Shown: in pieces, positions 42,985-52,106 of the stretch
Layout of the letters: every line of letters starts with the position of its first letter
How positions within the stretch are numbered: position 1 is the stretch's first letter
From: Prauserella halophila
GTDB lineage: Bacteria; Actinomycetota; Actinomycetes; Mycobacteriales; Pseudonocardiaceae
Assembly: GCF_024171895.1 (NCBI RefSeq)
Contig: NZ_JAMTCQ010000009.1
Span: forward strand, 409,318 to 473,317
Direction: 5' to 3'
Length of the DNA: 64,000 nucleotides
Notes under the pieces: generated by a model
The model's input: only the letters and a program-made list of their open reading frames with translations
The model's database searches: none
Told to the model about the DNA's origin: nothing
Program-made: the position numbers and the translations under genes

Positions 42985-43300
42985 AATGACACGGGCCCGC
43001 TTGCCGAGCCGGCTGATCACGCGCTGGGCCGCTCACGGGCGGTCCGTCGACGAGGATTCACCAGCTCGTCGGCGGCCATGGCCTGCCGCTGGTGATCGCC
43101 CTCGCCCCGGCAAGCGGGTGATGCACCGTCCCTGCTGCCGTTGCTCGGACGGCTGCGCGTGCCCGGGTCGATCGGGCAACCCCGCACCCGACCTGACGCC
43201 ATCCGGGCCGATAAGGCGTACTCGTCTCGCGTGATCCGCGAGAATCTGCGCGCCAGCCGCATCGGCTATGCATTTGCTGGGCGGGGCACAGTGATCGCCC
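42985..43300 (+). pseudogene. IS5-family transposase relic
   Basis: Joining plus-strand frames gives AEPADHALGRSRG, then TRIHQLVGGHGLPLVIALAP-like residues and, in another frame, RVPGSIGQPRTRPDAIRADKAYSSRVIRENLRASRIGYA. These are hallmarks of IS5-type DDE transposases (RPRTRPDxxRADKAYSSRA). The N-terminus and C-terminus are missing and frameshifts are present. Confidence 0.7.
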
Positions 43301-43488
43301 AAGGATCTCGGCAGCGCATCATCTTTGGGTCGCCTCCCACGTCCCTCGGCGGACCGTAGCCGTGCGATGCGGTCAACGCTCGCGGCAAGTGGCGCTCCGA
43401 CGCCAACGGCACCCGGGTCCGGTGCGGCGTGAGGCTACGGTGCTTGTTGCACAGACGCGCTTTCGGCTCCGCGCCATCGATGCTGGGC

Positions 43489-44253
43489 TCACCAGTCCTG
43501 CCAGGGCACGATGGTGCGCAGCGGTGTCGAAAGAAGGACCTCTTCGGCGTCGTCCAACCCTTGCGTCGCTGCGTCGCGCTCTGCGCGAAGGATGGCGCTG
43601 GTCGTCTCCAGCGGGTCACCGTCGAGGTACACGAGACGGACGCGAAGGCTCCCCGGGCTATCGGTCGCGTTGGATGTGATTGGCAGTGTCCGGTGTTGCT
43701 GGTGGTGGTCGAAGGAGAAGGTCCATGCTCCGGCGACGCCGTCGAGGTCCAGGAGCGCCGGCATGAGGACGCGGTCCTGCCAGGCAAAGAGCTCATGAGT
43801 GTTCTGGCCGTGTGGCGCGGCGTAGCGGGAGAGGGTGAAGTGCACTCCCCGATTGGGGCGGAAGGGGAGCACGTCTGCGCTGACCAGCGCCGAGGGGGCG
43901 GCGTACCCCTTGGTCGGTACGAAGAAGGAGGTCATTCTGCGCTGGACGCCCGGAATGAGGGGACCGCGGCCCCATTGAAAGGAGTCTTCGCCAAGGCGGC
44001 TCCATGTTGCCAGGGCCTGCTCGACCGGGTCACGGAACAAGTAGGTGGCGACATAGTCGACCTCCGCATACTCCGCGACAGCGGACCCGTGTTGGCGGAA
44101 CTCTTCGGGTCGCGCCCAACGATCGCCCCAGGCCACGCCGGGTAGGGCCAGATTCTCCGGCCGGTGGTCGAGCTGGTGCCACTCGTTGTAGGCACGGTGT
44201 TGCGAAGGATCGGCAAGGTCGACCAATGAGAAGTACGCCAACGGGTAGGGCAC
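43489..44253 (-). CDS. EthD-like dimeric alpha/beta-barrel protein
   Basis: The 254-aa protein starts PYPLAYFSLVDLADPSQHRAYNEWHQLDHRPENLALPGVAWGDRWARP, a pattern resembling EthD-type ferredoxin-like barrels (short strand, helix containing YNEWHxxDH). A second similar module may lie around residues 140-250 (VHFTLSRYAAPHGQNTHELFAWQD). I do not assign an activity; related proteins accompany catabolic oxygenases. GTG 44253 has AAGGAGG 6 nt upstream. It is flanked on both sides by transposase relics. Confidence 0.6.
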   Translation of the reverse strand: MPYPLAYFSLVDLADPSQHRAYNEWHQLDHRPENLALPGVAWGDRWARPEEFRQHGSAVAEYAEVDYVATYLFRDPVEQALATWSRLGEDSFQWGRGPLIPGVQRRMTSFFVPTKGYAAPSALVSADVLPFRPNRGVHFTLSRYAAPHGQNTHELFAWQDRVLMPALLDLDGVAGAWTFSFDHHQQHRTLPITSNATDSPGSLRVRLVYLDGDPLETTSAILRAERDAATQGLDDAEEVLLSTPLRTIVPWQDW

Positions 44254-44277
44254 CGTCTACCTCCTTAAACGAAGTGA

Positions 44278-44298
44278 GTCTTAGCCTAGCGCTTGTTT
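44278..44298. promoter_or_regulatory. Possible TetR-type operator upstream of the EthD-like gene
   Basis: The minus strand reads ACAAGCGCTAGGCTAAGAC upstream of the EthD-like gene. It resembles, with mismatches, the AnCAAGnnCTTGnT palindrome found intact at 44700-44713. Evidence is only this similarity. Confidence 0.25.
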
Positions 44299-44449
44299 GG
44301 GTCTGTGTACATCTGGAATTCTGCCGTCGTTCCGGTGGGCGGACTCGTGACCTGCCGTATCCATCCCCGAGGAGGCCGACGGCGGGCGGCGGCGTAGCTG
44401 TCGCAGGGCAACCTGCCGGGAAAAGGTTCTACCCGCTCACGGGAGGAGC

Positions 44450-44640
44450 CGGCCGCTTCCGACGCCCGGATCCGGGTGCCGGTGGCGGTCTCGTGCCGGG
44501 TTTTGCAGCTCCGCCGCCAGCACTACTACGCCCGGCTCGCCTGTCCCGTCACTGACACCGAACTCGACGAGGCCTATCTGGCCGACGCACTGTGCGACGC
44601 CGCCGCGACGGCCCCGAGTTCGGTCAGCACACGCACGACT
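44450..44640 (+). pseudogene. IS3-family transposase relic (second copy)
   Basis: The plus strand encodes VPVAVSCRVLQLRRQHYYARLACPVTDTELDEAYLADAL, closely similar to the N-terminal part of the relic at 17292-17919, then DGPEFGQ after a frame change. Nothing of the DDE core remains. Two relics of the same element type border much of the accessory region. Confidence 0.75.
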
Positions 44641-44696
44641 CCGAAAGGTCGCCGGGGCGATCCGGCTCGGTTGACCCGGATCGCCGGCACACGAAG

Positions 44697-44716
44697 TCTA
44701 CCAAGCGCTTGCTAGA
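44697..44716. promoter_or_regulatory. Orphan near-perfect 20-bp palindrome (KstR2-like box)
   Basis: TCTACCAAGCGCTTGCTAGA is palindromic except for one base pair. Its centre (44700-44713) matches AnCAAGnnCTTGnT, the binding motif reported for the TetR regulator KstR2. No intact gene follows on the plus strand; on the minus strand it is beyond the 3' end of the reductase gene. It may be left over from a deleted promoter. Confidence 0.45.
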
Positions 44717-44781
44717 TTATTGCGGAAGGATGCGTGGAACCAATGACTTCGGCGACCTGTGGTTGCGCGACCTCCGGATCC

Positions 44782-45633
44782 TCACGTGCGCGACGGCTCG
44801 TGCTCCGGGGCCGGTCGGCCGAGCCGATCGAGGCGGTCGAAGTCGTCGTCGGGCAGGTCGAGGTCCACCGAAGCGACGTTCTCTTCGAGGTGGTGCCGGG
44901 AGGAGGTCCCCGGGATGGGGACCATGACCTCGGACCGGCGCAGCAGCCACGCCAGCGAGACCTGAGCCGGAGTGGAGCCGAGTCGGCCGGCCACCTCGGT
45001 GACCGGCGAGTCGGAGCGCACGCTCGGTGCGATCGGCAGCCAGGGCAGGAACGCGATGCCGTGGCGCTCACAGTGCGCCAGCACGCGCTCCGAGCGCCGG
45101 TCGAGAAGGTTGTACCGGTTCTGCACACTCGCGATCGGCGTGATGCGGCCTGCCTCGACGATCTGCTCGACGGTGACTTCGGACAGTCCGATGTGGCGGA
45201 CCTTTCCCTCGTCCTGCAGCTGCCGCAGCGCGCCGATCTGGTCGGCCAGCGCGACCGTGGGGTCGATCCGGTGCAGCTGGAACAGGTCGATGCGCTCCAG
45301 CCGTAGCCGTCGCAGGCTCAGTTCGGCCTGTTGGCGCAGGTACTCCGGACGCCCGAGCGGGATCCACTCGTCGCCGGGGTGGCACTGGCCGGCCTTCGTG
45401 GCGATCACGACGTCGTCGGGGTACGGGTGCAGGGCTTCGGCCAGCAGCTCCTCGTTGCGGCCGAGCGCGTAGGCGTCGGCGGTGTCGATGAAGGTGATGC
45501 CGAGATCGACCGCGCGGCGGGCCAGCGCGTGCGCCGCGGCGGGGTCGCCGGAGGGCAGCCGCATGGCGCCGAAACCCAGCCGGTGGACCGGAAGGTCGCC
45601 GCCGAGGACGAGGTGGTGGTGATCGGCAGGCAT
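44782..45633 (-). CDS. Aldo/keto reductase
   Basis: The 283-aa protein is an AKR of the YdbC/Tas-like group: LGFGAMRLPSG, FIDTADAYALGRNEELLAEAL (catalytic Asp and Tyr), VIATKAGQ (Lys), IDLFQLHRID (His), and a C-terminal VPIPGTSSRHHLEEN NADP-binding stretch. It reduces carbonyl compounds with NADPH; substrate unknown. ATG 45633 has GAGGAG upstream. It is divergent from the LysR gene at 45737. Confidence 0.9.
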   Translation of the reverse strand: MPADHHHLVLGGDLPVHRLGFGAMRLPSGDPAAAHALARRAVDLGITFIDTADAYALGRNEELLAEALHPYPDDVVIATKAGQCHPGDEWIPLGRPEYLRQQAELSLRRLRLERIDLFQLHRIDPTVALADQIGALRQLQDEGKVRHIGLSEVTVEQIVEAGRITPIASVQNRYNLLDRRSERVLAHCERHGIAFLPWLPIAPSVRSDSPVTEVAGRLGSTPAQVSLAWLLRRSEVMVPIPGTSSRHHLEENVASVDLDLPDDDFDRLDRLGRPAPEHEPSRT

Positions 45634-45736
45634 AGCGTCTCCTCGTGAGTGCCGGTTGATGTGGTGCCAACACTGCCGTCGCGGATCAGCTAAGACAATC
45701 GAAACATTCTTCGGATGATCACGTAGCATCACTAAT

Positions 45737-46663
45737 GTGTTGAATCTGGAACGCCTGCGGACTCTCCACGCGATCTCCACGACGGGGTCGGTGCGCGGCG
45801 CCGCCGAGGCACTGCACGTGACGACCTCGGCGGTGTCGCAGCAGCTGTCCCGGCTCGAGCGTGAGGTCGGCCAGCAGCTGCTCGAGCGGCAGGGGCGTGG
45901 CATCCGGCTCACCGGCGTCGGCGATCTGCTCGCCGAGCATGCGGGCAGGCTGCTGCAGCAGGTCGAGCTCATCGAGACCGACCTCGCCGATCACCGCGGT
46001 GCGGTGGCCGGATCGCTCTCCGTGGCCGCCTTCGCCACGGCTGCTCGCGGCCTGCTGCCGCCGGTGCTGCACACGCTGCGGGAGCGGCACCCGGGTCTGT
46101 CGACCAGGCTGACGGAGCTCGAGCCCACCGAGTCGATCGCACAGCTGCGCCACGGCGCCGTCGACATCGCGGTCGTGCAGGACTGGCCGGAGGAACCGAT
46201 CACGGTGCCCGAGGGAATCGCGTGTGCCCCGCTGCTGGAAGACGTGCTCGACGTGGCTCTGCCTGCGCGACATCGCTTCGCAGGCCGGGACGCCGTCACG
46301 CTGGTCGAGCTGCGCGACGAGGACTGGGTGAGCTGGCCCGACGACGAGATCTGCCACGGCTGGCTGGGCAATACCCTGCGCCGCAACGGAATCGAGCCCC
46401 GGGTCGAGCACACCGCTTCGGAACACTCCACTCAGCTCGCGGTGGTCGCGGCCGGATTCACGGTCGCGATCATCCCCCGGCTCGGCCGCGGCCCCACACC
46501 GGCCGGCGTCCGGTTCGTGCCGTTGCGACCGGAGCCTCGACGGCGAGTGTTCGCGTTGTGGCGCAACAGCACCACGAACCGCCCCGCATTCCAGGCAGCG
46601 CTCGGCGCCCTGCAGGACAGTGCCCGGCAGTGCGACACCACCCGTGTCGATGATCCCGGGTAG
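45737..46663 (+). CDS. LysR-family regulator (divergent from aldo/keto reductase)
   Basis: The 308-aa protein has a LysR HTH (RLRTLHAISTTGSVRGAAEALHVTTSAVSQQLSRLEREVGQQLLERQGRGIRLT) and an effector-binding domain. GTG 45737 has no clear ribosome binding site and may be translated from a very short leader. The 103-bp gap to the aldo/keto reductase gene should contain both promoters. Confidence 0.87.
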   Translation: MLNLERLRTLHAISTTGSVRGAAEALHVTTSAVSQQLSRLEREVGQQLLERQGRGIRLTGVGDLLAEHAGRLLQQVELIETDLADHRGAVAGSLSVAAFATAARGLLPPVLHTLRERHPGLSTRLTELEPTESIAQLRHGAVDIAVVQDWPEEPITVPEGIACAPLLEDVLDVALPARHRFAGRDAVTLVELRDEDWVSWPDDEICHGWLGNTLRRNGIEPRVEHTASEHSTQLAVVAAGFTVAIIPRLGRGPTPAGVRFVPLRPEPRRRVFALWRNSTTNRPAFQAALGALQDSARQCDTTRVDDPG

Positions 46664-46850
46664 TAGGGCCAAGGTGGCCTACAACATCCACGACCTCGTC
46701 CGCCAGCCAGGATCGCGCAACTGGAGCGAGGATTTCACGCTCTACACGGAGGCGGATTCCGGCGATCCGATCGCCACCTCGCGGGTGCTCTGCAACCGGG
46801 GTCTGCATTGACGCGACCCGCCTTCAATCATACAGTTTCGGGAAATCTGT

Positions 46851-48362
46851 ATGATCAACGCGGAGGTCGGTCCGATGGTGCTCGGCAGTGTGGCGGTGGT
46901 CCTCGGGGGTAGTGTCGGCGGCCTGTGCAGCGCGGGAGCGCTCGCTCCGTACTTCGATCGCGTAGTGGTGCTGGAACGCGACGAACTGCCCGCCGACGCT
47001 CGGCATCGGCGGGGCGTGCCGCAAAGCAAACACCCGCACTTCCTGCTGAACTCGGGCAGGCGCGCGATCGGGGAGCTGTTCCCCGGCTTCGAGGACGAAC
47101 TCATCGCCGCAGGTGGGCTTCATCTGATGCCCTCCATGGATGCGGCCTACCTCGACGGCGAGGGGTGGTCGGCGCGCAAGCGCAGTGCGATGACGATGAT
47201 CTACAGTTCGCGCATCCTCATCGAACGGGTGCTGCGCGACAAGATCCGTGACGTGTCCAATGTGGAACTTCGGGAAGGCGTCGCCGTGCACGGCCTCTCG
47301 GTGCACGACGGAGCGATCACCGGTGTGCAGCTCTCCACGTCCGCAGGCGAGGAGCACATCGACGCGGACTTCGTCGTGGACGCGATGGGGCGTGGTTCCT
47401 CGGTCGGTGACTGGCTGGTGGCCGCGGGATGGCCGGAGCCGCCGGTGCAGACGCTCGATGCCAAGGTCACCTACACCTCACGCTGGTACGACTTGCCCTC
47501 GGCCGAGCAGCGCCCCTCCTCCTGGTGGTGGCAACACCTCGTGATCATGCCGACCCCCGACAAGGGGCAGCATCCCGCCGAACACGACTTCCTGGTGAAC
47601 TTCTTCCCCGTCGAGGACAACCGCGTCATCGCGTGCATGGGCTCCTGGGGGCATCCGATGCCCCGCAGTACCGAGGCGTTCCTCGAGGCCGCCCACCGGG
47701 TTCGGACACCGCTGTTCGCCTCCGCCATGGACCGGTGCGCTCCGACCTCGCAGGTGCATCTGACCCGGTCGACCGGCAACAAGTGGCGCCGGTACGACCG
47801 TTGGTCGACGCCTCCGAAGGGGCTGGTGTTCGTCGGTGATTCGATCTGCGCGTTCAACCCGTTCTACGCGCAGGGCATCAGTTCCGCGGCGAGTTCGGCG
47901 CTCCTGCTGCGAGAACACCTCTCCCGCGCCGGGAGTCTCGGCCGGAAGTTCTGCGTGGAATTCCTGGCCGAACAGCGCAAACTGCTGGGCGTGCCGTGGC
48001 GTCTCGCCATGGCACGGGACCAGGGCTACGAATGTGCTGTCGGTACCGAGCAGCTGCCCGAGTGGAAACGCCGGATTCTCGCGGCCGTCTCCGGACCCGC
48101 ATTCAGTCTCATCGTCGGAGCCGCCCGCGAAGACGTCGTCGTCGACGAGCACTTCTCCAAGGTGTTCAACCTCGACGAGTCGCTGGGCCGGATGATGACG
48201 AACCCGCGGGTGCTCGCCGGTCTCGTACGCTATCGCATTCGGGCGGCTCTGGGCCGCGAACGGGTTCCCTACGGATTCGATCCCCAGGAGGAACCGCCGG
48301 CCACCGACTACTCGCCGGCCGGCACCGCGACCACCGCACCGCGGACCGGGGCGGAGGTATGA
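46851..48362 (+). CDS. FAD-dependent oxidoreductase
   Basis: The 503-aa flavoprotein has VVLGGSVGGLCSAGALAPYFDRVVVLERD (FAD binding), VDAMGRGSSVGDWL, and KGLVFVGDSICAFNPFYAQGISSAASSALLL (second FAD motif). It belongs to the broad group of squalene-epoxidase/halogenase-like flavin monooxygenases. The His-rich PQSKHPHFLL segment is conserved in the group. No substrate can be given. The following membrane-protein gene overlaps its stop (ATGA), and a TetR gene follows, so the three probably form a unit. Confidence 0.75.
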   Translation: MINAEVGPMVLGSVAVVLGGSVGGLCSAGALAPYFDRVVVLERDELPADARHRRGVPQSKHPHFLLNSGRRAIGELFPGFEDELIAAGGLHLMPSMDAAYLDGEGWSARKRSAMTMIYSSRILIERVLRDKIRDVSNVELREGVAVHGLSVHDGAITGVQLSTSAGEEHIDADFVVDAMGRGSSVGDWLVAAGWPEPPVQTLDAKVTYTSRWYDLPSAEQRPSSWWWQHLVIMPTPDKGQHPAEHDFLVNFFPVEDNRVIACMGSWGHPMPRSTEAFLEAAHRVRTPLFASAMDRCAPTSQVHLTRSTGNKWRRYDRWSTPPKGLVFVGDSICAFNPFYAQGISSAASSALLLREHLSRAGSLGRKFCVEFLAEQRKLLGVPWRLAMARDQGYECAVGTEQLPEWKRRILAAVSGPAFSLIVGAAREDVVVDEHFSKVFNLDESLGRMMTNPRVLAGLVRYRIRAALGRERVPYGFDPQEEPPATDYSPAGTATTAPRTGAEV

Positions 48363-49486
48363 CCGAGCCCGGGTGCGGACCGCAGGCCGAGGAGGCCACC
48401 CGCGTCCTCGGTTTCGACTGCACCGACGTGTCCGCGGTGGCCTCGCTGCGGTTTCCCTGGGATCTCGCGAACTGGACGATGCCGCTGCTCGAGGTGCTCG
48501 TCATCGGCGGTGCCGTGTTCGCGCTGGTGCACGCGATTCGCCGTTACCGCAACGGCGATCCGGTGAATCTGGCGTTGTGGTGCGCTTCGCTGGTCTACCT
48601 CTTCGTGATCGAACCGCCCCTGTACTTCCCGGAATGGTTCGGTCTCGACGAGCTGTACGGGTTCATCTTCGCCCACAACCAGTTCACCGCGGGGTTCATG
48701 GCGGATCGACTGCCGCTCTACATCGTGGCGTTCTATCCGATGATCAGCCAGCTGGCCTACGAACTGGTGCGCTCGCTCGGGATCTTCCGCCGGCGCGGTG
48801 CACTGGCGGGCGCGGTGGCCGTGGCGCTCGCCTGTCAGGTCTTCTACGAGATCTTCGACCACGTCGGCCCGCAGCTGAAGTGGTGGACCTGGAACGACGA
48901 CAACCACCTCGTCAACCATCCGGCGATGGCGTCGGTGCCGTTGACCAGCATGCTGCTGTTCGCGTCGGTCTCGATGGCGGCCCTGACCTACCTGGTCGTG
49001 CGCCTGACGGCGCGGCCTGCTGCGGACGGTCGGCCGCGGCGGGGCCGGGACCTCCTGCTGCGCGTCGTACTGGCCGGCGTGCTGACTCCGTTGGCGATGG
49101 TGATCGCCAACGTTCCGTCGAGCCTGTTCGGCGGCGAGAACCCCGATGTCACCGCCCAGGCGTGGATCCTCGGCATCGAGCTCGCCCTCGTCTGGCTCGC
49201 CGGTGGCTGGGTCGTGGTTTCGCACCTGAGGTCCGCCGACCACGGACTCGACGAACCACTTTCGGCCTTCGCCCGCTTCTACCCGGTGATCTACCTCGGG
49301 GCGATGGCGGTGTTCTGGGCCGCCGCCCTGCCGCAGTACCTCGGTGCCGAGGACGGCGTCACCCGCGACGGCACCCCGACGGGGAGCGGAATCTACGCGC
49401 TCGCCTGCTTCTTCGGGGCCGGTCTGCTCCTCGTCGCGCTTCACCGCACGCAGCGAACCCGCCGGACGGATCCTGCCGGTGTCTGA
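48359..49486 (+). CDS. Polytopic membrane protein of unknown function (about 9 helices)
   Basis: The 375-aa protein has about nine hydrophobic helices (for example residues 38-58, 72-92, 118-140, 150-170, 195-220, 235-255, 270-295, 310-330, 350-370). Conserved-looking polar residues inside or between helices include EPPLYFPEWFGLDELYGF and the KWWTWNDDNHLVNHP loop. I do not recognise the family. Coupling by ATGA to the FAD enzyme upstream suggests they act on the same hydrophobic substrate; that is inference. Confidence 0.7.
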   Translation: MTEPGCGPQAEEATRVLGFDCTDVSAVASLRFPWDLANWTMPLLEVLVIGGAVFALVHAIRRYRNGDPVNLALWCASLVYLFVIEPPLYFPEWFGLDELYGFIFAHNQFTAGFMADRLPLYIVAFYPMISQLAYELVRSLGIFRRRGALAGAVAVALACQVFYEIFDHVGPQLKWWTWNDDNHLVNHPAMASVPLTSMLLFASVSMAALTYLVVRLTARPAADGRPRRGRDLLLRVVLAGVLTPLAMVIANVPSSLFGGENPDVTAQAWILGIELALVWLAGGWVVVSHLRSADHGLDEPLSAFARFYPVIYLGAMAVFWAAALPQYLGAEDGVTRDGTPTGSGIYALACFFGAGLLLVALHRTQRTRRTDPAGV

Positions 49487-49504
49487 CCTTCCCCTTCGGG
49501 GAAG

Positions 49505-50167
49505 ATGACACCCATGGGACACCACGGATGGCAGGGAAACCCGCCTGGCGCCGAGGATCAGGCACGCCGTCGTCTCATCGAGGCGGCGATCGCCTGCATC
49601 GGCCGCACCGATGTTTCCAAGATCAGCCTGTCCGATGTCGCCATCGAAGCCGGCGTGACGCGTCAGACCGTCTATCGTTACTTCCCGAGCCTTTCGGAGA
49701 TACTCAGGGCCGTCGGGCAGGCGGGTGCCGACGAGTTCGCGGAGCGGATGCAGCAGCACCTGGCCGTGTGCGAAAGCCCGGCCGAGGCCGCGGTGGAATC
49801 GGTGGTGTTCGCCGTCCGCACCGTGCCCGACGAGCCCTACATGGGTCTGCTGCTGCAAGCGGGCGAGCCCGACTTCTTCACCGCCGGTTCCACCTCTCCC
49901 GCGGCCTTCGCCCTCGGCGCACGCATTCTGCGGAACGTGCCGGTGGACTGGCGGGCCGTCGGGATCACCACGGACGAGGACCTCGAAGGGCTCGCCGAGA
50001 TTTTGATGCGGTTGTTCGTCTCGTTCCTCCAGTACCCCTCGAGCCCGCCGCTCACCGATGACCGGATCCGGTCCCTCGTCCGCCGCTGGATCGGGCCGGC
50101 CCTCGGCGGGCACTCGGCACGCCACGGCGAATCCGACGACCTCGCGCAGCTCCCACCAGCGCCTTGA
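49505..50167 (+). CDS. TetR-family regulator
   Basis: The 220-aa protein has a TetR HTH (ARRRLIEAAIACIGRTDVSKISLSDVAIEAGVTRQTVYRYFPSLSEIL) and a helical ligand domain. It follows the membrane-protein gene by 18 bp and is probably the regulator of that pair. ATG 49505 or 49514 may be used. Confidence 0.87.
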   Translation: MTPMGHHGWQGNPPGAEDQARRRLIEAAIACIGRTDVSKISLSDVAIEAGVTRQTVYRYFPSLSEILRAVGQAGADEFAERMQQHLAVCESPAEAAVESVVFAVRTVPDEPYMGLLLQAGEPDFFTAGSTSPAAFALGARILRNVPVDWRAVGITTDEDLEGLAEILMRLFVSFLQYPSSPPLTDDRIRSLVRRWIGPALGGHSARHGESDDLAQLPPAP

Positions 50168-50191
50168 CCGTGGACAGGGCGGCCGGTCGGG

Positions 50192-50680
50192 TCACGGGAT
50201 GACCGAGTCCCACACCGACCGGCTGCCGGAGTGGCCCGTGAGTATCAGCACGATCATGTTCCCGACGGCCACGACGATCACCGCGATGCCGAGGAGTGCC
50301 GATCCGGCCGTCGCTGTGCGCATCCGCTGCGCTCGTCGAAGGGCTGTCGCTGCCCACCGGAACCAACCCCACTGTCCCGTCGCGACCAGGAAGAGGCCGA
50401 TCGACCACGGGAGCAGCATCCGCCCGTAACGTTCGTGTTCCAGCACCGAGGGCAGGGGGCCGACGGCACTCGCGAGTGACTCTCCTGCGACGATCGTGAT
50501 GGGCACGAGGGCAGCGACCGCCAACGCTGCAAGAGGAGTGACCAGGCCGAGTCGGTGGCGAGCAGCGGGCCAGAACTGCGCGAGTAACAGCGCGAGCACG
50601 GCCAGCGGAACCAGCACGACCACAGCGTGGACGAGCAACGGATGCAGGGGTAGTCCGACGAATGTCCCGGTATCGTCCAT
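50192..50680 (-). CDS. DUF2231-like membrane protein
   Basis: The 162-aa protein starts MDDTGTFVGLPLHPLLVHAVVVLVPLAVLALLLAQFW; the LHPLLVHxxVVLVPLA motif in the first helix is characteristic of DUF2231 proteins. Four membrane helices are predicted. Function unknown. It is divergent from the sigma-factor gene at 50758, so the two may share regulation. Confidence 0.75.
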   Translation of the reverse strand: MDDTGTFVGLPLHPLLVHAVVVLVPLAVLALLLAQFWPAARHRLGLVTPLAALAVAALVPITIVAGESLASAVGPLPSVLEHERYGRMLLPWSIGLFLVATGQWGWFRWAATALRRAQRMRTATAGSALLGIAVIVVAVGNMIVLILTGHSGSRSVWDSVIP

Positions 50681-50757
50681 ACCGGGAGACACGAGGCGCG
50701 CACCCGCAACGTTCACTCCGGCGTGAACCGTCGGATGCTCCGTACCGTGTTGTTGAT

Positions 50758-51312
50758 ATGGGCGAGGGCAGCGCCGGTGAGGAGCAGCGGTCGGATCGGC
50801 CGGGAACCGATACGAGCCGCATCGAGGTGCTGCGCGACCTGCACGACCGCTACGCCACCGCGCTGTGGCGGTATGTGGTTTCGCTGACGAAAAGACCCGC
50901 CGACGCCGACGACATCGTGCAGGAGACACTGCTGCGAGCCTGGCGCACGCCGAGGGTGATACAGGATGACCCGGTTCGGGCTCGTGGATGGTTGTTCACC
51001 GTTGCACGCAACCTGGTCATCGACCAAGCGCGCAGTGCCAGCCGGCGCCACGAGCACACGACCCCGGAAGTGGCCGACGAGGTCGCCGAGGATCGTGTGG
51101 ATCGGCTGTTCGACGCGATGTTGGTCAGCGATGCTCTCGCTTCGCTGGGCCCGCACCACCGAGAGGTGCTCGTGCGGGCCTACTACGGAGGGCTGAGCAC
51201 CGCCGAGCTGTCCGAGGAACTCGGAATCCCCGAGGGGACGGTGAAGTCGCGGCTGCATTACGGGCTGTGCGCCTTGCGCCTGGCATTCCAGGAGAGAGGG
51301 GTGGCCCGATGA
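50758..51312 (+). CDS. ECF RNA polymerase sigma factor (SigK-like)
   Basis: The 184-aa protein has sigma region 2 (LHDRYATALWRYVVSLTKRPADADDIVQETLLRAWRTP, GWLFTVARNLVIDQARS) and region 4 (LGPHHREVLVRAYYGGLSTAELSEELGIPEGTVKSRLHYGLCALR). Its partner is the next gene, which overlaps by ATGA. ECF factors respond to envelope or redox stress through their anti-sigma factor. ATG 50758 is assumed; the longer frame is not supported. Confidence 0.9.
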   Translation: MGEGSAGEEQRSDRPGTDTSRIEVLRDLHDRYATALWRYVVSLTKRPADADDIVQETLLRAWRTPRVIQDDPVRARGWLFTVARNLVIDQARSASRRHEHTTPEVADEVAEDRVDRLFDAMLVSDALASLGPHHREVLVRAYYGGLSTAELSEELGIPEGTVKSRLHYGLCALRLAFQERGVAR

Positions 51313-52001
51313 CTCGGCCGGACCACGAGGGTTTCGCCGAATGGGATGCCGCCTATGTGCTCGGCGCGCTCACCCCGGCGGACCGGCGGGCCTATGAGGA
51401 GCACATGCAGCAGTGTCCGCTGTGCCGGGACGCGGTGAACGCTCTCGCGTCGATGCCCGGCCTGCTCGCACAGATCCGGCCCGAATCCGAAGCCGACCTG
51501 CCGGATCAGCACCGGGAGCCGGTCGACCTGATGGATGCCATGCTGCGCAAGGAAGACCGGCGCCGTGTCCGCCGCCGGCACCGGCTGCTCGTATGGGCAA
51601 CCGCCGCAGCCGCTGTGCTCGTGCTCGTACTCGCCATCCCCGCGGCCCTGGTACATCAGCCTGCCGACGATGTCGTGTCGGTGGGCCTGGAGCCGGTCGA
51701 TTCGGCTTATTCGCCGATGGACGTCGACGTCACGCTCGCTCCCGAAGCCTGGGGAACCCGGCTGTCCATCGAATGCGAGTACCCCGCCCAGCTCGACTAC
51801 CAACGGCAGCAGACCTGGTACGCGCTCGTCGTGACCGATGTCGATGGCACCAGCACCCGAGCGTCGACCTGGCAGGCAGTCCCCGGTGACACCGTCGTTC
51901 TCGGTGCTGCCACGGCCGTGAGCCTCGACGGCGTCGCCTCCCTCGCCGTGGTCACTGCCGGCGGCGAGGAAGTGCTCACCGCGACGATTCCCGGGCAATA
52001 G
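51309..52001 (+). CDS. Membrane-bound zinc-finger anti-sigma factor (RskA-like)
   Basis: The 230-aa protein has a cytoplasmic zinc-finger domain (ADRRAYEEHMQQCPLCRDAV; His-x3-Cys-x2-Cys), one transmembrane helix (about residues 97-117, LLVWATAAAAVLVLVLAIPAALV) and an extracytoplasmic beta domain of the RskA type. It holds the upstream sigma factor inactive and releases it on signal. The start overlaps the sigma-factor stop. Confidence 0.88.
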   Translation: MTRPDHEGFAEWDAAYVLGALTPADRRAYEEHMQQCPLCRDAVNALASMPGLLAQIRPESEADLPDQHREPVDLMDAMLRKEDRRRVRRRHRLLVWATAAAAVLVLVLAIPAALVHQPADDVVSVGLEPVDSAYSPMDVDVTLAPEAWGTRLSIECEYPAQLDYQRQQTWYALVVTDVDGTSTRASTWQAVPGDTVVLGAATAVSLDGVASLAVVTAGGEEVLTATIPGQ

Positions 52002-52106
52002 CGGCCGAGTCCGCATCCGATGGATGAACCGGACCGGCTCCCGTCTCGTGTTTCACGAGTGCCCCGAACAGTGGGCCCAGCACCGGCGAGGACAGGAAGG
52101 TGAACC

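Noticed and set aside
46668-46811. Small frame AYNIHDLVRQPGSRNWSEDF between LysR and the FAD gene
   Set aside because: It is non-random in appearance but has no clear ribosome binding site or family; it might be a gene fragment, and evidence is too thin to list.
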